A stretch of DNA of 64,000 bases from Bacteroidota bacterium (GTDB lineage Bacteria; Bacteroidota; Bacteroidia; Cytophagales; Cytophagaceae), in NCBI GenBank assembly GCA_023391415.1, contig JAEWAY010000022.1:124001-188000 (forward strand), given 5' to 3'. Under the pieces are notes generated by a model. The model made no database searches and was not told the origin of the DNA. It saw nothing but the letters and a program-made list of their open reading frames with translations. Made by a program: the position numbers and the translations under genes. Each line of letters begins with the position of its first letter. Position 1 is the stretch's first letter. Shown here piece by piece: positions 43,559 to 52,295 of this stretch.

Positions 43559-43830
43559 TCATGGCTTGTTATAGTTATAAAGACCTTTGGAGTCTCCATT
43601 TTCCGGAGAAATACACGTCATAATGTCAATACCTATACCGTTTGGATCTGTAATATGAAAAACGCCTGTCGTCTCTGGATTCATCCCTGAGTTCCACAGA
43701 ACCCTATTTTAAGTTTTGCATGTCACTGGTCCACATCGTCCACTTTCATGGTCGGATACATGCCGGAGCCTGAGTATCTGAACAGGATGCTGGAGTTGAT
43801 TGTTAGCGATGAGAAGAACGCGACGATTAC
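43559..43830 (-). pseudogene. VOC (glyoxalase/bleomycin-resistance-like) gene remnant
   Basis: The frame entering near 43830 gives SILFRYSGSGMYPTMKVDDVDQ, then a TGA where Trp is expected, then HAKLKIGF; a shift of frame then gives VLWNSGMNPETTGVFHITDP and NGIGIDIMTCISPENGD to a stop at 43559. The ITDPNG-x-x-IDI ending is the C-terminal strand of VOC-fold enzymes. One nonsense change and one frameshift, plus a missing N-terminal half, make it a decayed gene. Confidence 0.6.
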
Positions 43831-43839
43831 TGAAGGTTT

Positions 43840-44243
43840 TTACTTACTTCTGTCAAGAACGAGAAAGTTGTCCAGTTCTTCTCCTTCAAAATCCGATTCA
43901 AACTCGAAGAAGCCAATTGGTTTGAGATTATCGATCCAGCTTTGTTCTGTATCGTGGACAAATATTCCAATCCGTGTCTTGATATAGGGATGGATGCCAA
44001 AATGATGATTGAAAACAAGGCTCTGGTAGTCAAATTCAAGAATTAGCTCGTCATTGGTATAGTGACCCCGCGGAGTATCCGATAGATCTTCCGTATAGGT
44101 TCTGATCGTTTCCATACAAGACCGCTTCGCCTTTTCGATGAGACCGGTTTCTTTCCCGATCCGGGATAAATAATCAACGAGCTCTTGTGGTTCCATGGTA
44201 TAATGAAAAAAGTTCCCAGAAGTAAGATGTAAGTTTTTTTCAT
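43840..44243 (-). pseudogene. Small secreted protein, probably frameshifted after the signal peptide
   Basis: ATG 44243 starts MKKTYILLLGTFF, a plausible signal peptide, but that frame then runs into an unrelated reading. The adjacent frame, joined by one extra T in a run of six Ts near 44209-44214, continues HYTMEPQELVDYLSRIG to LDRSK at 43840 (118 residues from ATG 44196). So either the gene is frameshifted, the run varies in length, or there is a sequencing error. The body includes RIGIFVHDTEQSWIDNLKPIG. Family unknown. A 14-base inverted repeat overlaps its start codon. Confidence 0.5.
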
Positions 44244-44291
44244 AGGAAACCGGAATAAGTAAGTTTGGTTAGAACAAATTCCGGTTTCCTA
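44243..44291. repeat. 14-base inverted repeat at a start codon
   Basis: TAGGAAACCGGAAT (44243-44256) is the exact reverse complement of 44278-44291, with a 21-base loop. It lies between two minus-strand genes and touches the ATG of the downstream one, so it could hide the start in the mRNA or end the upstream transcript. Confidence 0.7.
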
Positions 44292-44329
44292 CTTTTATGG
44301 ATTCATAGAAAGATAATAGATAGACTCCC

Positions 44330-44758
44330 CTATTTGTTCTGATTTTTTATGATAGCTCCGGAAGTAAGTCCACCCAATGAATAGTAGGCAATGGACATCA
44401 GGGCTGTTTTTAAAGTTTTGGCCGCGAAGTCTTTTTTCAGTCCCAGTCGCTGGGGAATGTTTGTAGTCGCCAGCCCGATCAGACCACCTATGAAGGTTCC
44501 TGTCCATACAGGATATTTTTTGGAAGTGGCCGCCAGGCTATAAGCCAGCCCATTGGAAAGCAGATCAGACAGAATGGATAGCTGATACAGTTCATCCTTG
44601 TCGGAGAAGGTGTCTTTACCGAATATTTTTTTCAATGCCTCCATACCAAGCTCATCAATACGGGGAGCATCCTTTACATTAGCTTTAAAGTAATTATGTA
44701 CTAGTGTCATTAGTACGGCTCCTGCCAATCCGCCGGTCAACGCTTTTCCTGTCTTCAT
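44330..44758 (-). CDS. Small membrane protein of unknown function
   Basis: A 142-residue protein with a glycine-rich N-terminal helix (GKALTGGLAGAVLMTLVHNYF), two further hydrophobic segments (LLSNGLAYSLAA and WTGTFIGGLIGLATTNIPQRLGL) and a last one (SIAYYSLGGLTSGAII). The layout is four amphipathic or membrane helices. I do not know the family; similar short proteins are found in Cytophagales genomes. Stands alone 80 bases from the kynurenine genes. Confidence 0.6.
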   Translation of the reverse strand: MKTGKALTGGLAGAVLMTLVHNYFKANVKDAPRIDELGMEALKKIFGKDTFSDKDELYQLSILSDLLSNGLAYSLAATSKKYPVWTGTFIGGLIGLATTNIPQRLGLKKDFAAKTLKTALMSIAYYSLGGLTSGAIIKNQNK

Positions 44759-44838
44759 ACTACCAACTGTTTTTTAAAAAATAACAACGCTCTTTCAGTG
44801 GATAGTTCACAAGCCAGGGATAATGAGGCGGATTCTCG

Positions 44839-46215
44839 CTACCCGATCAGCCCCAACGCTTTTATTCTCGACTCCAACTCATTCAGAAACGCTTCTTCAT
44901 TCCAGATCAGACCTATATCCTCATGTCGCATAACTTCGTCCATAAAAAGTTCTTGGCGGCGACCTCGTTCCATGGCTTCGTTGTAGCTCAGATCGCTGAA
45001 GGTTACCATGCTGTACAACGGGAGGTAGGCGGGCAACCGCTGATGAAGGATAGCCTCGATCTTTTTTCGCAGGAGAAAGTGTTCATCGGCTACATCGGCC
45101 TGCATTTCATTAAAATTGCGTAAAGCGAGTCGGGCGATAGCGTCCGCGTTTTTCTTACGTTCTGACTGATAGTAATTTAAGATAGTCACCCAGTCTTTAT
45201 CACTGTATTCAATGATCAGTTCAGCCAGTATCCGGCAATCCTCAAAACCCGCGTTCATACCCTGGCCATAGAAAGGAACAATCGGGTGCGCCGCGTCTCC
45301 GATAAGGGCCAGTTTGCCTTTATATATCCATGGAAAGCAGTGTATAGTGCCGAGCTCCGATGTGGGGTTGCTGAAAAACTGATCTCCCACGTCAGGCATC
45401 AGGCGGCTGGCGTCCGGGAAGTTTTCATCAAAGAAAGCCTTAACTTTTTCTTTATTATTCAGATCTTCAAAAGAGGGGGGGGCTGATCTGGATAAAAAAA
45501 GTGTAGCCGTAAAGCTTCCGTCCAGATTAGGAAGAGCGATCAGCATAAATTTCTTTCGCGGCCAGATGTGGAGGGCGTTCTTATACATCAGGTGGATATT
45601 TTCGCGACCTGCCGGTATATGAAGCTCTTTATAGCAGTGGCTTAACATGTTTATGTCAAGTTCTCCTTTGGTCAGTTCCTGTATTTTGCTCCGGACTACT
45701 GACCCGGCTCCGTCGGCTCCTATCATCAGATCGAATGATTCATTAAGCTCTTTGCCGCTGGTTGTTTCGGTAAAGACAATCTGGTTTGTATCCATGTCGA
45801 TGGATTCGCATCGCATGTTGAAATAAAAGTTGACTCCGTACCGCCCGACAGCTTCTTCAACGAGCAGGGTATTCAGGCCGTTGCGGGAGATGGAATAGAT
45901 ATATTGTCCTGCCAGGCCATAAGGCTGTAGAATCTCCTGACCATTGGGTTCGTGAAGCATACGCCCTTCCATCGGGATGGTATGCTTTAGTACTTGCTCG
46001 TCCATCCCGGCCATTTTGAGCGCTTTGAGTCCGCGATGGCTCAGGGCCATGTTGATAGAGCGTCCTTCTTCCGTCTCGCAGATCAAGGGATTGGCCCTTT
46101 TTTCGAATACGGAAACCGAAAAGCCTTGTCTGGCCAGCAAAATAGCCAGAAGCGAACCCACGGGGCCGGCGCCTATTATGATCACATCTTTTGCCAGACT
46201 GTTGTCTTTCATCAC
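44839..46215 (-). CDS. kmo: Kynurenine 3-monooxygenase
   Basis: A 458-residue FAD-dependent hydroxylase that turns L-kynurenine to 3-hydroxykynurenine with NADPH and oxygen. Visible: the dinucleotide-binding GAGPVGSLLA (about residue 16) with the acidic FEKR end, DLMIGADGAGSVVRSK near 165, and IALIGDAAHPIVPFYGQGMN near 320, the second FAD motif including the Gly-Asp pair. The family's LILFPNLDGSFTATLFL-like stretch is present as LIALPNLDGSFTATLFL. The C terminus lacks a clear membrane anchor as is normal in bacterial forms. It follows kynureninase by 3 bases, so the three kynurenine genes form an operon. Confidence 0.93.
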   Translation of the reverse strand: MMKDNSLAKDVIIIGAGPVGSLLAILLARQGFSVSVFEKRANPLICETEEGRSINMALSHRGLKALKMAGMDEQVLKHTIPMEGRMLHEPNGQEILQPYGLAGQYIYSISRNGLNTLLVEEAVGRYGVNFYFNMRCESIDMDTNQIVFTETTSGKELNESFDLMIGADGAGSVVRSKIQELTKGELDINMLSHCYKELHIPAGRENIHLMYKNALHIWPRKKFMLIALPNLDGSFTATLFLSRSAPPSFEDLNNKEKVKAFFDENFPDASRLMPDVGDQFFSNPTSELGTIHCFPWIYKGKLALIGDAAHPIVPFYGQGMNAGFEDCRILAELIIEYSDKDWVTILNYYQSERKKNADAIARLALRNFNEMQADVADEHFLLRKKIEAILHQRLPAYLPLYSMVTFSDLSYNEAMERGRRQELFMDEVMRHEDIGLIWNEEAFLNELESRIKALGLIG

Positions 46216-46218
46216 GAT

Positions 46219-47493
46219 TTAGCTTAACTCCTTTAAAAAATGCACAAATGAATAAACCTCAGAAAAGCGGTTATAGAGCGGAGTCGGACTCACTCTTATA
46301 ATGTCCGGATTTCTGAAATCAACTATATAACCGTTTTTACCCAGCTTCTGATAAAGCTCCCGGCCGTTTCTTTCGATTTTCAGAGAAAGCTGACAACCCC
46401 GTTCCTGAGGATTGGCCGGAGTAATAATTCGTATTCCGAATGGGTTGTCCGTTTTCAGAATCAGTTCTTGCAGTAAAAATTCAAGATAACCGGTTAGCTG
46501 AACGCTTTTTTGTCGAAGTCTTGTCATTCCCGCTTCCTGAAAAATATCCAGAGAGGCCCATTGCGCCGCCAGAGAAAGTACAGGCGCGTTGCTTAACTGC
46601 CAGCCATCGGCACTGCCAGCCGGAATAAACTCTTTGCCCATCAGGAAGCGCGTTTCTTCCTCGTGACCCCACCAGCCGGCCAGCCGGGGCAGATTTTTGT
46701 CGGTAGCGTGTTTTTCATGGATAAAATATCCACCAGTGCCACCGGGACCGGAATTAAGGTATTTGTAGCTGCACCAGACAGCGAAATCGGCTTCCCAATC
46801 GTGAAGCCTGAGATCCAGGTTGCCTGCCGCGTGCGCCAGATCCAGACCGACGATAATACCATATTGATGGGCGTGCCGGATAATGGTTGCCATATCAAAT
46901 GCCTGACCGCTAAGATAGTTGATCCCGCCAAGAAAAACCATGGCCAGTTCTTCATGATGCCGGTCGATGGTCCGGAGTATGGACTCTGTAGAAAGATACT
47001 GACTGTTGTCGTCGCTTTGCAGTTCAATGATACATTGTTCTGGTTCCAGTCCGTGTAGCTGCACCTGAGACTGCAAGGCGTACCAGTCTGATGAAAATGG
47101 ATTTTCTTCTACCAGAATCTTAGTCTTTCCGCCTTCAGGCTGATAAAAAGTTCTGAATAACAGATGCAGATTGACGGTGAGTGAATTGGCCGCGACAACC
47201 TCCGTGGGGCGGGCGCCTACCACTTCGGCCAGTTGCTTTTGTACAAATTTGTGATAACGTAGCCAGGGATTTTGGGAGACAAAATGACCTTCTACACCCA
47301 GTCTGCCCCATTCGTCCAGTTCCCGCCGGATATATTCTCCGGTACTTTTGGGCTGAAGCCCCAGCGAGTTTCCGCAGAAGTATACGCGTTCTTTCTCTCC
47401 GATAACCGGAATATGAAACCGGTCCCGGAATGTCCGGAGCGTATCTTCCCTGTCCGCCGCTAAAGCAAAATCTTTGTCGGTACTATACTTCAT
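46219..47493 (-). CDS. kynU: Kynureninase
   Basis: A 424-residue PLP enzyme of fold type I. It splits 3-hydroxykynurenine to 3-hydroxyanthranilate and alanine. Motifs: YFCGNSLGLQPKST near the N terminus, VVAANSLTVNLHLLFRTFY, GLDLAHAAGNLDLRLHDW with the PLP-binding Asp, and WCSYKYLNSGPGG with the Schiff-base Lys244. FRNPDIIRVSPTPLYNRF at the C terminus is also typical. Central gene of the operon: 27 bases after 3HAO and 3 before kmo. Confidence 0.95.
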   Translation of the reverse strand: MKYSTDKDFALAADREDTLRTFRDRFHIPVIGEKERVYFCGNSLGLQPKSTGEYIRRELDEWGRLGVEGHFVSQNPWLRYHKFVQKQLAEVVGARPTEVVAANSLTVNLHLLFRTFYQPEGGKTKILVEENPFSSDWYALQSQVQLHGLEPEQCIIELQSDDNSQYLSTESILRTIDRHHEELAMVFLGGINYLSGQAFDMATIIRHAHQYGIIVGLDLAHAAGNLDLRLHDWEADFAVWCSYKYLNSGPGGTGGYFIHEKHATDKNLPRLAGWWGHEEETRFLMGKEFIPAGSADGWQLSNAPVLSLAAQWASLDIFQEAGMTRLRQKSVQLTGYLEFLLQELILKTDNPFGIRIITPANPQERGCQLSLKIERNGRELYQKLGKNGYIVDFRNPDIIRVSPTPLYNRFSEVYSFVHFLKELS

Positions 47494-47520
47494 ACGTGTT
47501 TTTGCAACAGAAAACAGTTC

Positions 47521-48045
47521 TTAGGCAGGTAGCGGCTTTTCCATGATGGTCCCGCATTTTTTGCAGGAGCGCAGGCTTTCATTCGCGTAAAACTTATTCA
47601 TTACTTCGGGAAGTTGTTTGACGATGTCTTTGACTTCGATAAACTCCTCGTAGAGTTTATGACCGCAGTTTTCGCAGAACCACATAAAGCCGTCTTTCTG
47701 GTTATCGTCCCGATAGCGTTCCATGACCAGGCCTATGGTGTTGGCGGGGCGTACCGGACAGTGAGGGACTTGTCGGGGCAGAAGAAAAATTTCACCTTCC
47801 CTGATTGGGAATTCTTCTATTTTTCCATCTTCAATTATTCGCAAAGTGATGTCTCCTTCGAGTTGATAAAAGAATTCTTCCGTTTCGTTATAATGAAAAT
47901 CTTTCCTACTGTTGGGGCCGCCTACAACCATGACGATAAAATCGTCGTTGCCTTTGTAAACCTGTTGGTTTCCGACAGGGGGCTTTAGCAGATGCCTGTT
48001 TTCATCAATCCATTTTTTGAAATTGAATGGTCGTTGTGTTGCCAT
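47521..48045 (-). CDS. nbaC: 3-hydroxyanthranilate 3,4-dioxygenase
   Basis: A 174-residue iron cupin that opens 3-hydroxyanthranilate to the semialdehyde that cyclises to quinolinate. Iron ligands are at His51 and Glu57 (HYNETEEFF) and His95 (QVPHCP), the same positions as in the characterised bacterial enzyme. A rubredoxin-like second metal site is complete: Cys124 and Cys127 (CENC), Cys161 and Cys164 (CKKC). First gene of the kynurenine operon. Tryptophan 2,3-dioxygenase, formamidase and the quinolinate phosphoribosyltransferase are not in the window. Confidence 0.95.
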   Translation of the reverse strand: MATQRPFNFKKWIDENRHLLKPPVGNQQVYKGNDDFIVMVVGGPNSRKDFHYNETEEFFYQLEGDITLRIIEDGKIEEFPIREGEIFLLPRQVPHCPVRPANTIGLVMERYRDDNQKDGFMWFCENCGHKLYEEFIEVKDIVKQLPEVMNKFYANESLRSCKKCGTIMEKPLPA

Positions 48046-48164
48046 AATGTATTGTTGGATATACCGGATTAAAACATAAAAGCGGCAATATAAAAAAAGC
48101 GGCGGAAAGAATGGATGATCCTTGGCATAAGTTGTATGGTCTGGAGTGAAGTCTGGGAAAATTA

Positions 48165-48229
48165 TTGGAGAAATAATTATTCCCGGCGTTACTTTTGGAG
48201 TCTTCGCGTGTATAGTAGATGATATCTAC
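48165..48229 (+). promoter_or_regulatory. Promoter region of the GH43 gene with a dyad
   Basis: TACTTTTG at 48190-48197 fits TAnnTTTG exactly; TTG at 48165-48167 is 22 bases before it. A 6-base dyad, GTAGAT (48215-48220) and ATCTAC (48224-48229), follows, 13 bases before the start codon, a possible regulator site. Confidence 0.45.
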
Positions 48230-48241
48230 CGGTAAAATACG

Positions 48242-51067
48242 ATGGGCGATCTTTTTAAAGTTTTTTTCTACACGATGTTATGTATATGCTGCATGGGCGT
48301 TAATACGCGCGCTTCGATAGTAGCGGTTCATGATCCTTCGATTATTATTGTATATAAAGACGCGGGAGGCGATTCGTATCCGGAAAATGACGCCGCAGGT
48401 ACCCGTACCAAATATTATTATATATTCGGAACCCAACTGGGCGCGGCGTATTCGCGGGATATGATCAACTGGACGGCCTTTACGCCGGCTTTTTCGGTCA
48501 ACGGATCGGTTACGATCAACTACCTGCAGGTTTTTAAGGCGGCCGCTGACTGGTCCCGGCATACCAATAGTAATGATCTGCGGGGCAATCTATGGGCTCC
48601 GGATATTATTTACAATAAAAGGATGAACAAATGGTGCCTTTATTTTTCCGTTAACGGCGATGACTGGCTGTCATCGGTCGTAATGCATACCGCCAGCAGG
48701 ATTGAAGGCCCCTACGAATATGCCGGCACAGTTGTGTATTCCGGTATGGATAACGCGTCCAATGGCGCCGGTAATGCCGATTTTCAGCGGGTAACAGGTT
48801 TAAGCTCTACCCCTGCACGCTATCTGCGCGATGGTGGCTGGCATGGAGATTATGGAAGCAGTTGTATTGATCCCTCGGTGCTGTATGACGAAAACAATCG
48901 TCTGTGGATGGTGTATGGCTCCTGGTCCGGGGGAGTATTTCTGCTAAAGCTGGATGAAAATACCGGTCTTCGTGACTATAACTACAATTATGGATTTACA
49001 AATACTTCAGCGGATGGGACAGTCTGGAACGGTTCGCGATTGCGATACGATCCATATATGGGTGTACATCTGAGCGGAGGCTATTATGTTTCCGGAGAAG
49101 GGCCTTATATTCAGTATCTGACCGATACGAACGGCGAAGGATACTATTATCTGTTTGTCACCCACGGATTTTATTCACCAGAGGGAGGGTATACCATGCG
49201 GGTGTTTCGTTCGAAAACCATTGATGGAATTTATACCGATGTGACCGGAGACAACGCGGTTTTTGACCGTTACCGATTCAATTATGGCAATAATGTGCAG
49301 TATGGATTTCCCATAATGCAGAACTTTCGCTATAACTGGTGGAGCGTTGGGCAAGTGGCGCAGGGCCACAACTCTGTACTGAGAGATGAGGATGGAAGTG
49401 CTTATCTGGTTTACCATACCAAGTATGACAATGGTACGGTGCACCATAATGTGGAAGTTCATCAGTTGTTTTTTAACGAAAGAGGCTGGCCGCTGGCCGC
49501 TCCGTTTGAGTACAGAACAGGGTTTGGCTTGGGAAAAAAAGCTTATACGGCCGAAGATATTGCCGGCAGATATAGTGTGGTTACACACAACGCGGTCGAT
49601 TATGTCAGTCTCGCGACAAACAGGGAGCAGGAGCTGTATATCAACGGGGATGGCACCTTGTCCGGAGCGTACACTGGTACGTGGTCGTACGGTTATGCGG
49701 ATGGCAGCCAGTTTCTGACGCTTGTCACCACTGCGGGGACTTTTTATAGTGTACTTTGCGAGCAGCTAATGGATGGCTTGTCCGGTTACACACTGGCTTT
49801 TACGGGTATGAACCCGGCCAATGAACGGGCTCTGTGGGGATATAAGCATACCGGTACGACAATCGCGAGGACGACGTATTATGACAATGGGCGTCTGGTA
49901 ATTGGTACCCCGGATTACGGTCTGGCCTGGGATGCCTATAGTGATTTTCACCGGACGGAGATAAGCGGTGATTTTGAGATTGAATATATCTTTGATAACT
50001 ATACCCGGGCCGTTGAAAACTGGCATAACTGGGCGATCGCTCTCACAAGTGGCAGTCAGACCTGGTATACGCGTGCCGATGCCTGGTCCAATTCAACCTT
50101 TACCGGTTCCGTTGTTAATTACAAATATGGTTGGAATTGGGAAACGGAGTTTAAGGAAGTGTATAAAAATAAGGAAGTCCGGGTCAAAATATCCAAAACA
50201 GGTACCAGCGCCAACGTATTTGCCTTTGTGGGCGATCAGCTTGTGTATACCAGTACGGCGACCAATTGTCCTTCGGGTGACTATATTGTGTATCTCGGGG
50301 GCGAGGCCTGCTATCTGGATATGAAAAAGGTATCGGCTGGTTCAATTGGTGAGCGGCAGCGCGTGGGTACAGTAAATGATGATGGTACGTATACAGTTGG
50401 CTTCAACGTGGCGAGAAGTCAGACGATCGGGGTATCAGGTGACTTTGAGCTGAACTATGCGTTCAATAATTATCGCGATCCGGTTAGTAATGACAACTGG
50501 GATAATTATATCATACGGGCTATCTCCGGCGGTCAGACAATGCTGCTTCGCGCCGATGCCTACGCGATGGACGTCGTCGGTAGTCTGAACTACTCATATG
50601 ACTGGGGCTGGAATGATTTTGTGTCGCTGATGTCCGGCGCGAATGTGGAGCTCGCTATTAAAAGAAAAAGTGATGTCGTTACGTACAACGCGGTTATCAC
50701 CGCTAGAAACGGACAGGTTTATAATTATAATGTGACCAATACCGGTGCTCCGATTTACGATATGGAGTTTGGTTTTACCTGTGAAGAAAGTATGGTAGAC
50801 TTGTTTAAGGCTGAAATAGTAGAGTATGTAAAGGATGATGTGGTGACCGGGACTATTGAAACCGAAAGTGACCGGGTCGAAAGAATAAAGGTATATGGCG
50901 GAGAAAGACTTTTTCATATAGAGGCCACTCTTGCCGGACAAGCTTCTGTTTATAGCGTTGAAGGGCGCTTGGTCGCTACTATTACCTATCAGAAAGGTCT
51001 TAATACCTATCGTGGATTTGATCCGGGGGTATATATAGTCGATAAGAATAAGGTAATGGTATATTGA
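48242..51067 (+). CDS. Secreted glycoside hydrolase family 43 enzyme with duplicated C-terminal modules
   Basis: A 941-residue exported enzyme. A signal peptide (1-24) is followed by a five-bladed GH43 propeller (about 25-420). The three catalytic acids are in place: Asp31 (VHDPSI, base), Asp210 (CIDPSVLYD, pKa setter) and Glu286 (SGEGPYIQ, acid). The layout resembles endo-arabinanases or beta-xylosidases. After about residue 430 come an extracellular beta-module and then two related beta-sandwich modules (about 555-700 and 705-860) sharing IEYIFDNYTRAVENWHNWAI and LNYAFNNYRDPVSNDNWDNY stretches. The last 70 residues look like a divergent T9SS sorting domain (VYSVEGRLVATI, GVYIVDKNKVMVY). Substrate is unknown; arabinan or xylan are the main options. 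Confidence 0.88.
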   Translation: MGDLFKVFFYTMLCICCMGVNTRASIVAVHDPSIIIVYKDAGGDSYPENDAAGTRTKYYYIFGTQLGAAYSRDMINWTAFTPAFSVNGSVTINYLQVFKAAADWSRHTNSNDLRGNLWAPDIIYNKRMNKWCLYFSVNGDDWLSSVVMHTASRIEGPYEYAGTVVYSGMDNASNGAGNADFQRVTGLSSTPARYLRDGGWHGDYGSSCIDPSVLYDENNRLWMVYGSWSGGVFLLKLDENTGLRDYNYNYGFTNTSADGTVWNGSRLRYDPYMGVHLSGGYYVSGEGPYIQYLTDTNGEGYYYLFVTHGFYSPEGGYTMRVFRSKTIDGIYTDVTGDNAVFDRYRFNYGNNVQYGFPIMQNFRYNWWSVGQVAQGHNSVLRDEDGSAYLVYHTKYDNGTVHHNVEVHQLFFNERGWPLAAPFEYRTGFGLGKKAYTAEDIAGRYSVVTHNAVDYVSLATNREQELYINGDGTLSGAYTGTWSYGYADGSQFLTLVTTAGTFYSVLCEQLMDGLSGYTLAFTGMNPANERALWGYKHTGTTIARTTYYDNGRLVIGTPDYGLAWDAYSDFHRTEISGDFEIEYIFDNYTRAVENWHNWAIALTSGSQTWYTRADAWSNSTFTGSVVNYKYGWNWETEFKEVYKNKEVRVKISKTGTSANVFAFVGDQLVYTSTATNCPSGDYIVYLGGEACYLDMKKVSAGSIGERQRVGTVNDDGTYTVGFNVARSQTIGVSGDFELNYAFNNYRDPVSNDNWDNYIIRAISGGQTMLLRADAYAMDVVGSLNYSYDWGWNDFVSLMSGANVELAIKRKSDVVTYNAVITARNGQVYNYNVTNTGAPIYDMEFGFTCEESMVDLFKAEIVEYVKDDVVTGTIETESDRVERIKVYGGERLFHIEATLAGQASVYSVEGRLVATITYQKGLNTYRGFDPGVYIVDKNKVMVY

Positions 51068-51396
51068 ATTATTCAGCTCCGGAGTTTTTTTAATGGCGAT
51101 CTTCCTGGGTCGTCTCCCTGTGAGATTAGCCCGCTTTCTTCATCCCCTGACTGATTTTGTGTTATGATGTCCGCTGGAATATCCTTGGCGGATCGGGCTC
51201 TTTTACGTGTGTTTCGCTCTGCTGGAATTTGTTGATCTCGTGAATACTGAAGTTTTTCAGAACCAAACAAGCCATCATGGGATTAAAGTCAAGCGAACTT
51301 TCCTGTATAGTATGAACTGGATCATGCCAGAAGCGTGAAATATTGGACAAAGTAAATTCAGCGCGCGATAATCTACACTTTGAATAAACGCCACCT

Positions 51397-51735
51397 ATGA
51401 ACACGAATCAGACAATCATTCAGGAAATCATAAACGGGGCGGTTACAGGGCCTTTTCAGCCGGTAGAAGCGATAGATTTGCATGCTTTTTTTATCGCGGC
51501 TCGACGGATCGCTTCCTCGTTCAATAAGTAGTCTGGTGTTTTGTGTACGCTTTGAAAAAAGATGATCCCGCCGGTTTTAAATTTTGCCGGGTTTTCCAAT
51601 GGTGACGATTGGTATATAGGGGGCGACCCGGATCAGCTAAATGATGGATGGAAAAAACGGGAACTGGGGGAAAGAACATCTAAACCGGTAAAAGAAATGG
51701 CTTTTAGATTTTCCGAGCATCTGTCTATTAAATAA
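51397..51735 (+). pseudogene. Decayed small ORFs in an 800-base spacer
   Basis: Between the GH43 stop and ridA (51068-51869) there is no intact gene. ATG 51397 opens a 44-codon frame (MNTNQTIIQEIINGAVTG) ending in TAG 51531, and ATG 51562 opens a 57-codon frame with GDDWYIGGDPDQLNDGWKKR and VKEMAFRFSEHLSIK ending at 51735. Both read like protein and could be pieces of one broken gene joined by frameshifts. Family not recognised. The first 330 bases of the spacer show nothing. Confidence 0.3.
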
Positions 51736-51835
51736 TTACAAAATCATATCTATCTAATCTTTAGTTGTTTATGTACAAGAAGAGATATCGAGGCAAATTA
51801 TGAATAGGGTTTTCGAAATTCGACGCGTTTTTTGC

Positions 51836-51843
51836 TATTTTTG
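51836..51843 (+). promoter_or_regulatory. -7 box upstream of ridA
   Basis: TATTTTTG is an exact TAnnTTTG match, 26 bases before the ridA start. It probably serves ridA and gltX together. Confidence 0.4.
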
Positions 51844-51869
51844 TTACCTTCAACTATCCGAGATCATCA

Positions 51870-52253
51870 ATGAATAAGACGATAATAAACACAAGCGAGT
51901 CCCCGGCTCCGATAGGTCCGTATAGTCAGGCGGTACTGGCTGGCGATACCTTATATGTATCCGGGCAAATCGCTTTCGATCCTGAGACCGGAAAACTCAT
52001 ATTGAGCGATATTGGGGCGGAAACGCGTCGGGTTATGAAAAATCTTTATGGAATATTAGTAGCGGCGGGAATGAATTTTTCCAATGTCGTCAAGTGTTCC
52101 ATATTTGTAAAGGATATGAACAACTTTCAGGCGATTAACGCGGTCTATGGAGAGTATTTTGGTGAAAATGCTCCGGCAAGAGAGACTGTCGAAGTAGCTC
52201 GCCTGCCCAAAGATGTCAATGTAGAGATATCCTGCGTCGCGGTAAAGCAATAG
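51870..52253 (+). CDS. ridA: RidA-family enamine/imine deaminase
   Basis: A 127-residue RidA (YjgF/YER057c/UK114) protein. It hydrolyses reactive enamines and imines, such as those from threonine dehydratase, to protect PLP enzymes. Typical pieces: SPAPIGPYSQAV, LYVSGQIAFDPETG, VVKCSIFVKDMNNFQAINAVY and the closing ARETVEVARLPKDVNVEISCVA with the Arg that binds the substrate carboxylate. Cytosolic, one domain, forms trimers in the family. It is 42 bases upstream of gltX and likely co-transcribed. Confidence 0.95.
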   Translation: MNKTIINTSESPAPIGPYSQAVLAGDTLYVSGQIAFDPETGKLILSDIGAETRRVMKNLYGILVAAGMNFSNVVKCSIFVKDMNNFQAINAVYGEYFGENAPARETVEVARLPKDVNVEISCVAVKQ

Positions 52254-52295
52254 CATATAATACATTAATCCACCCTTAAGTAAGGATAAAAATTC

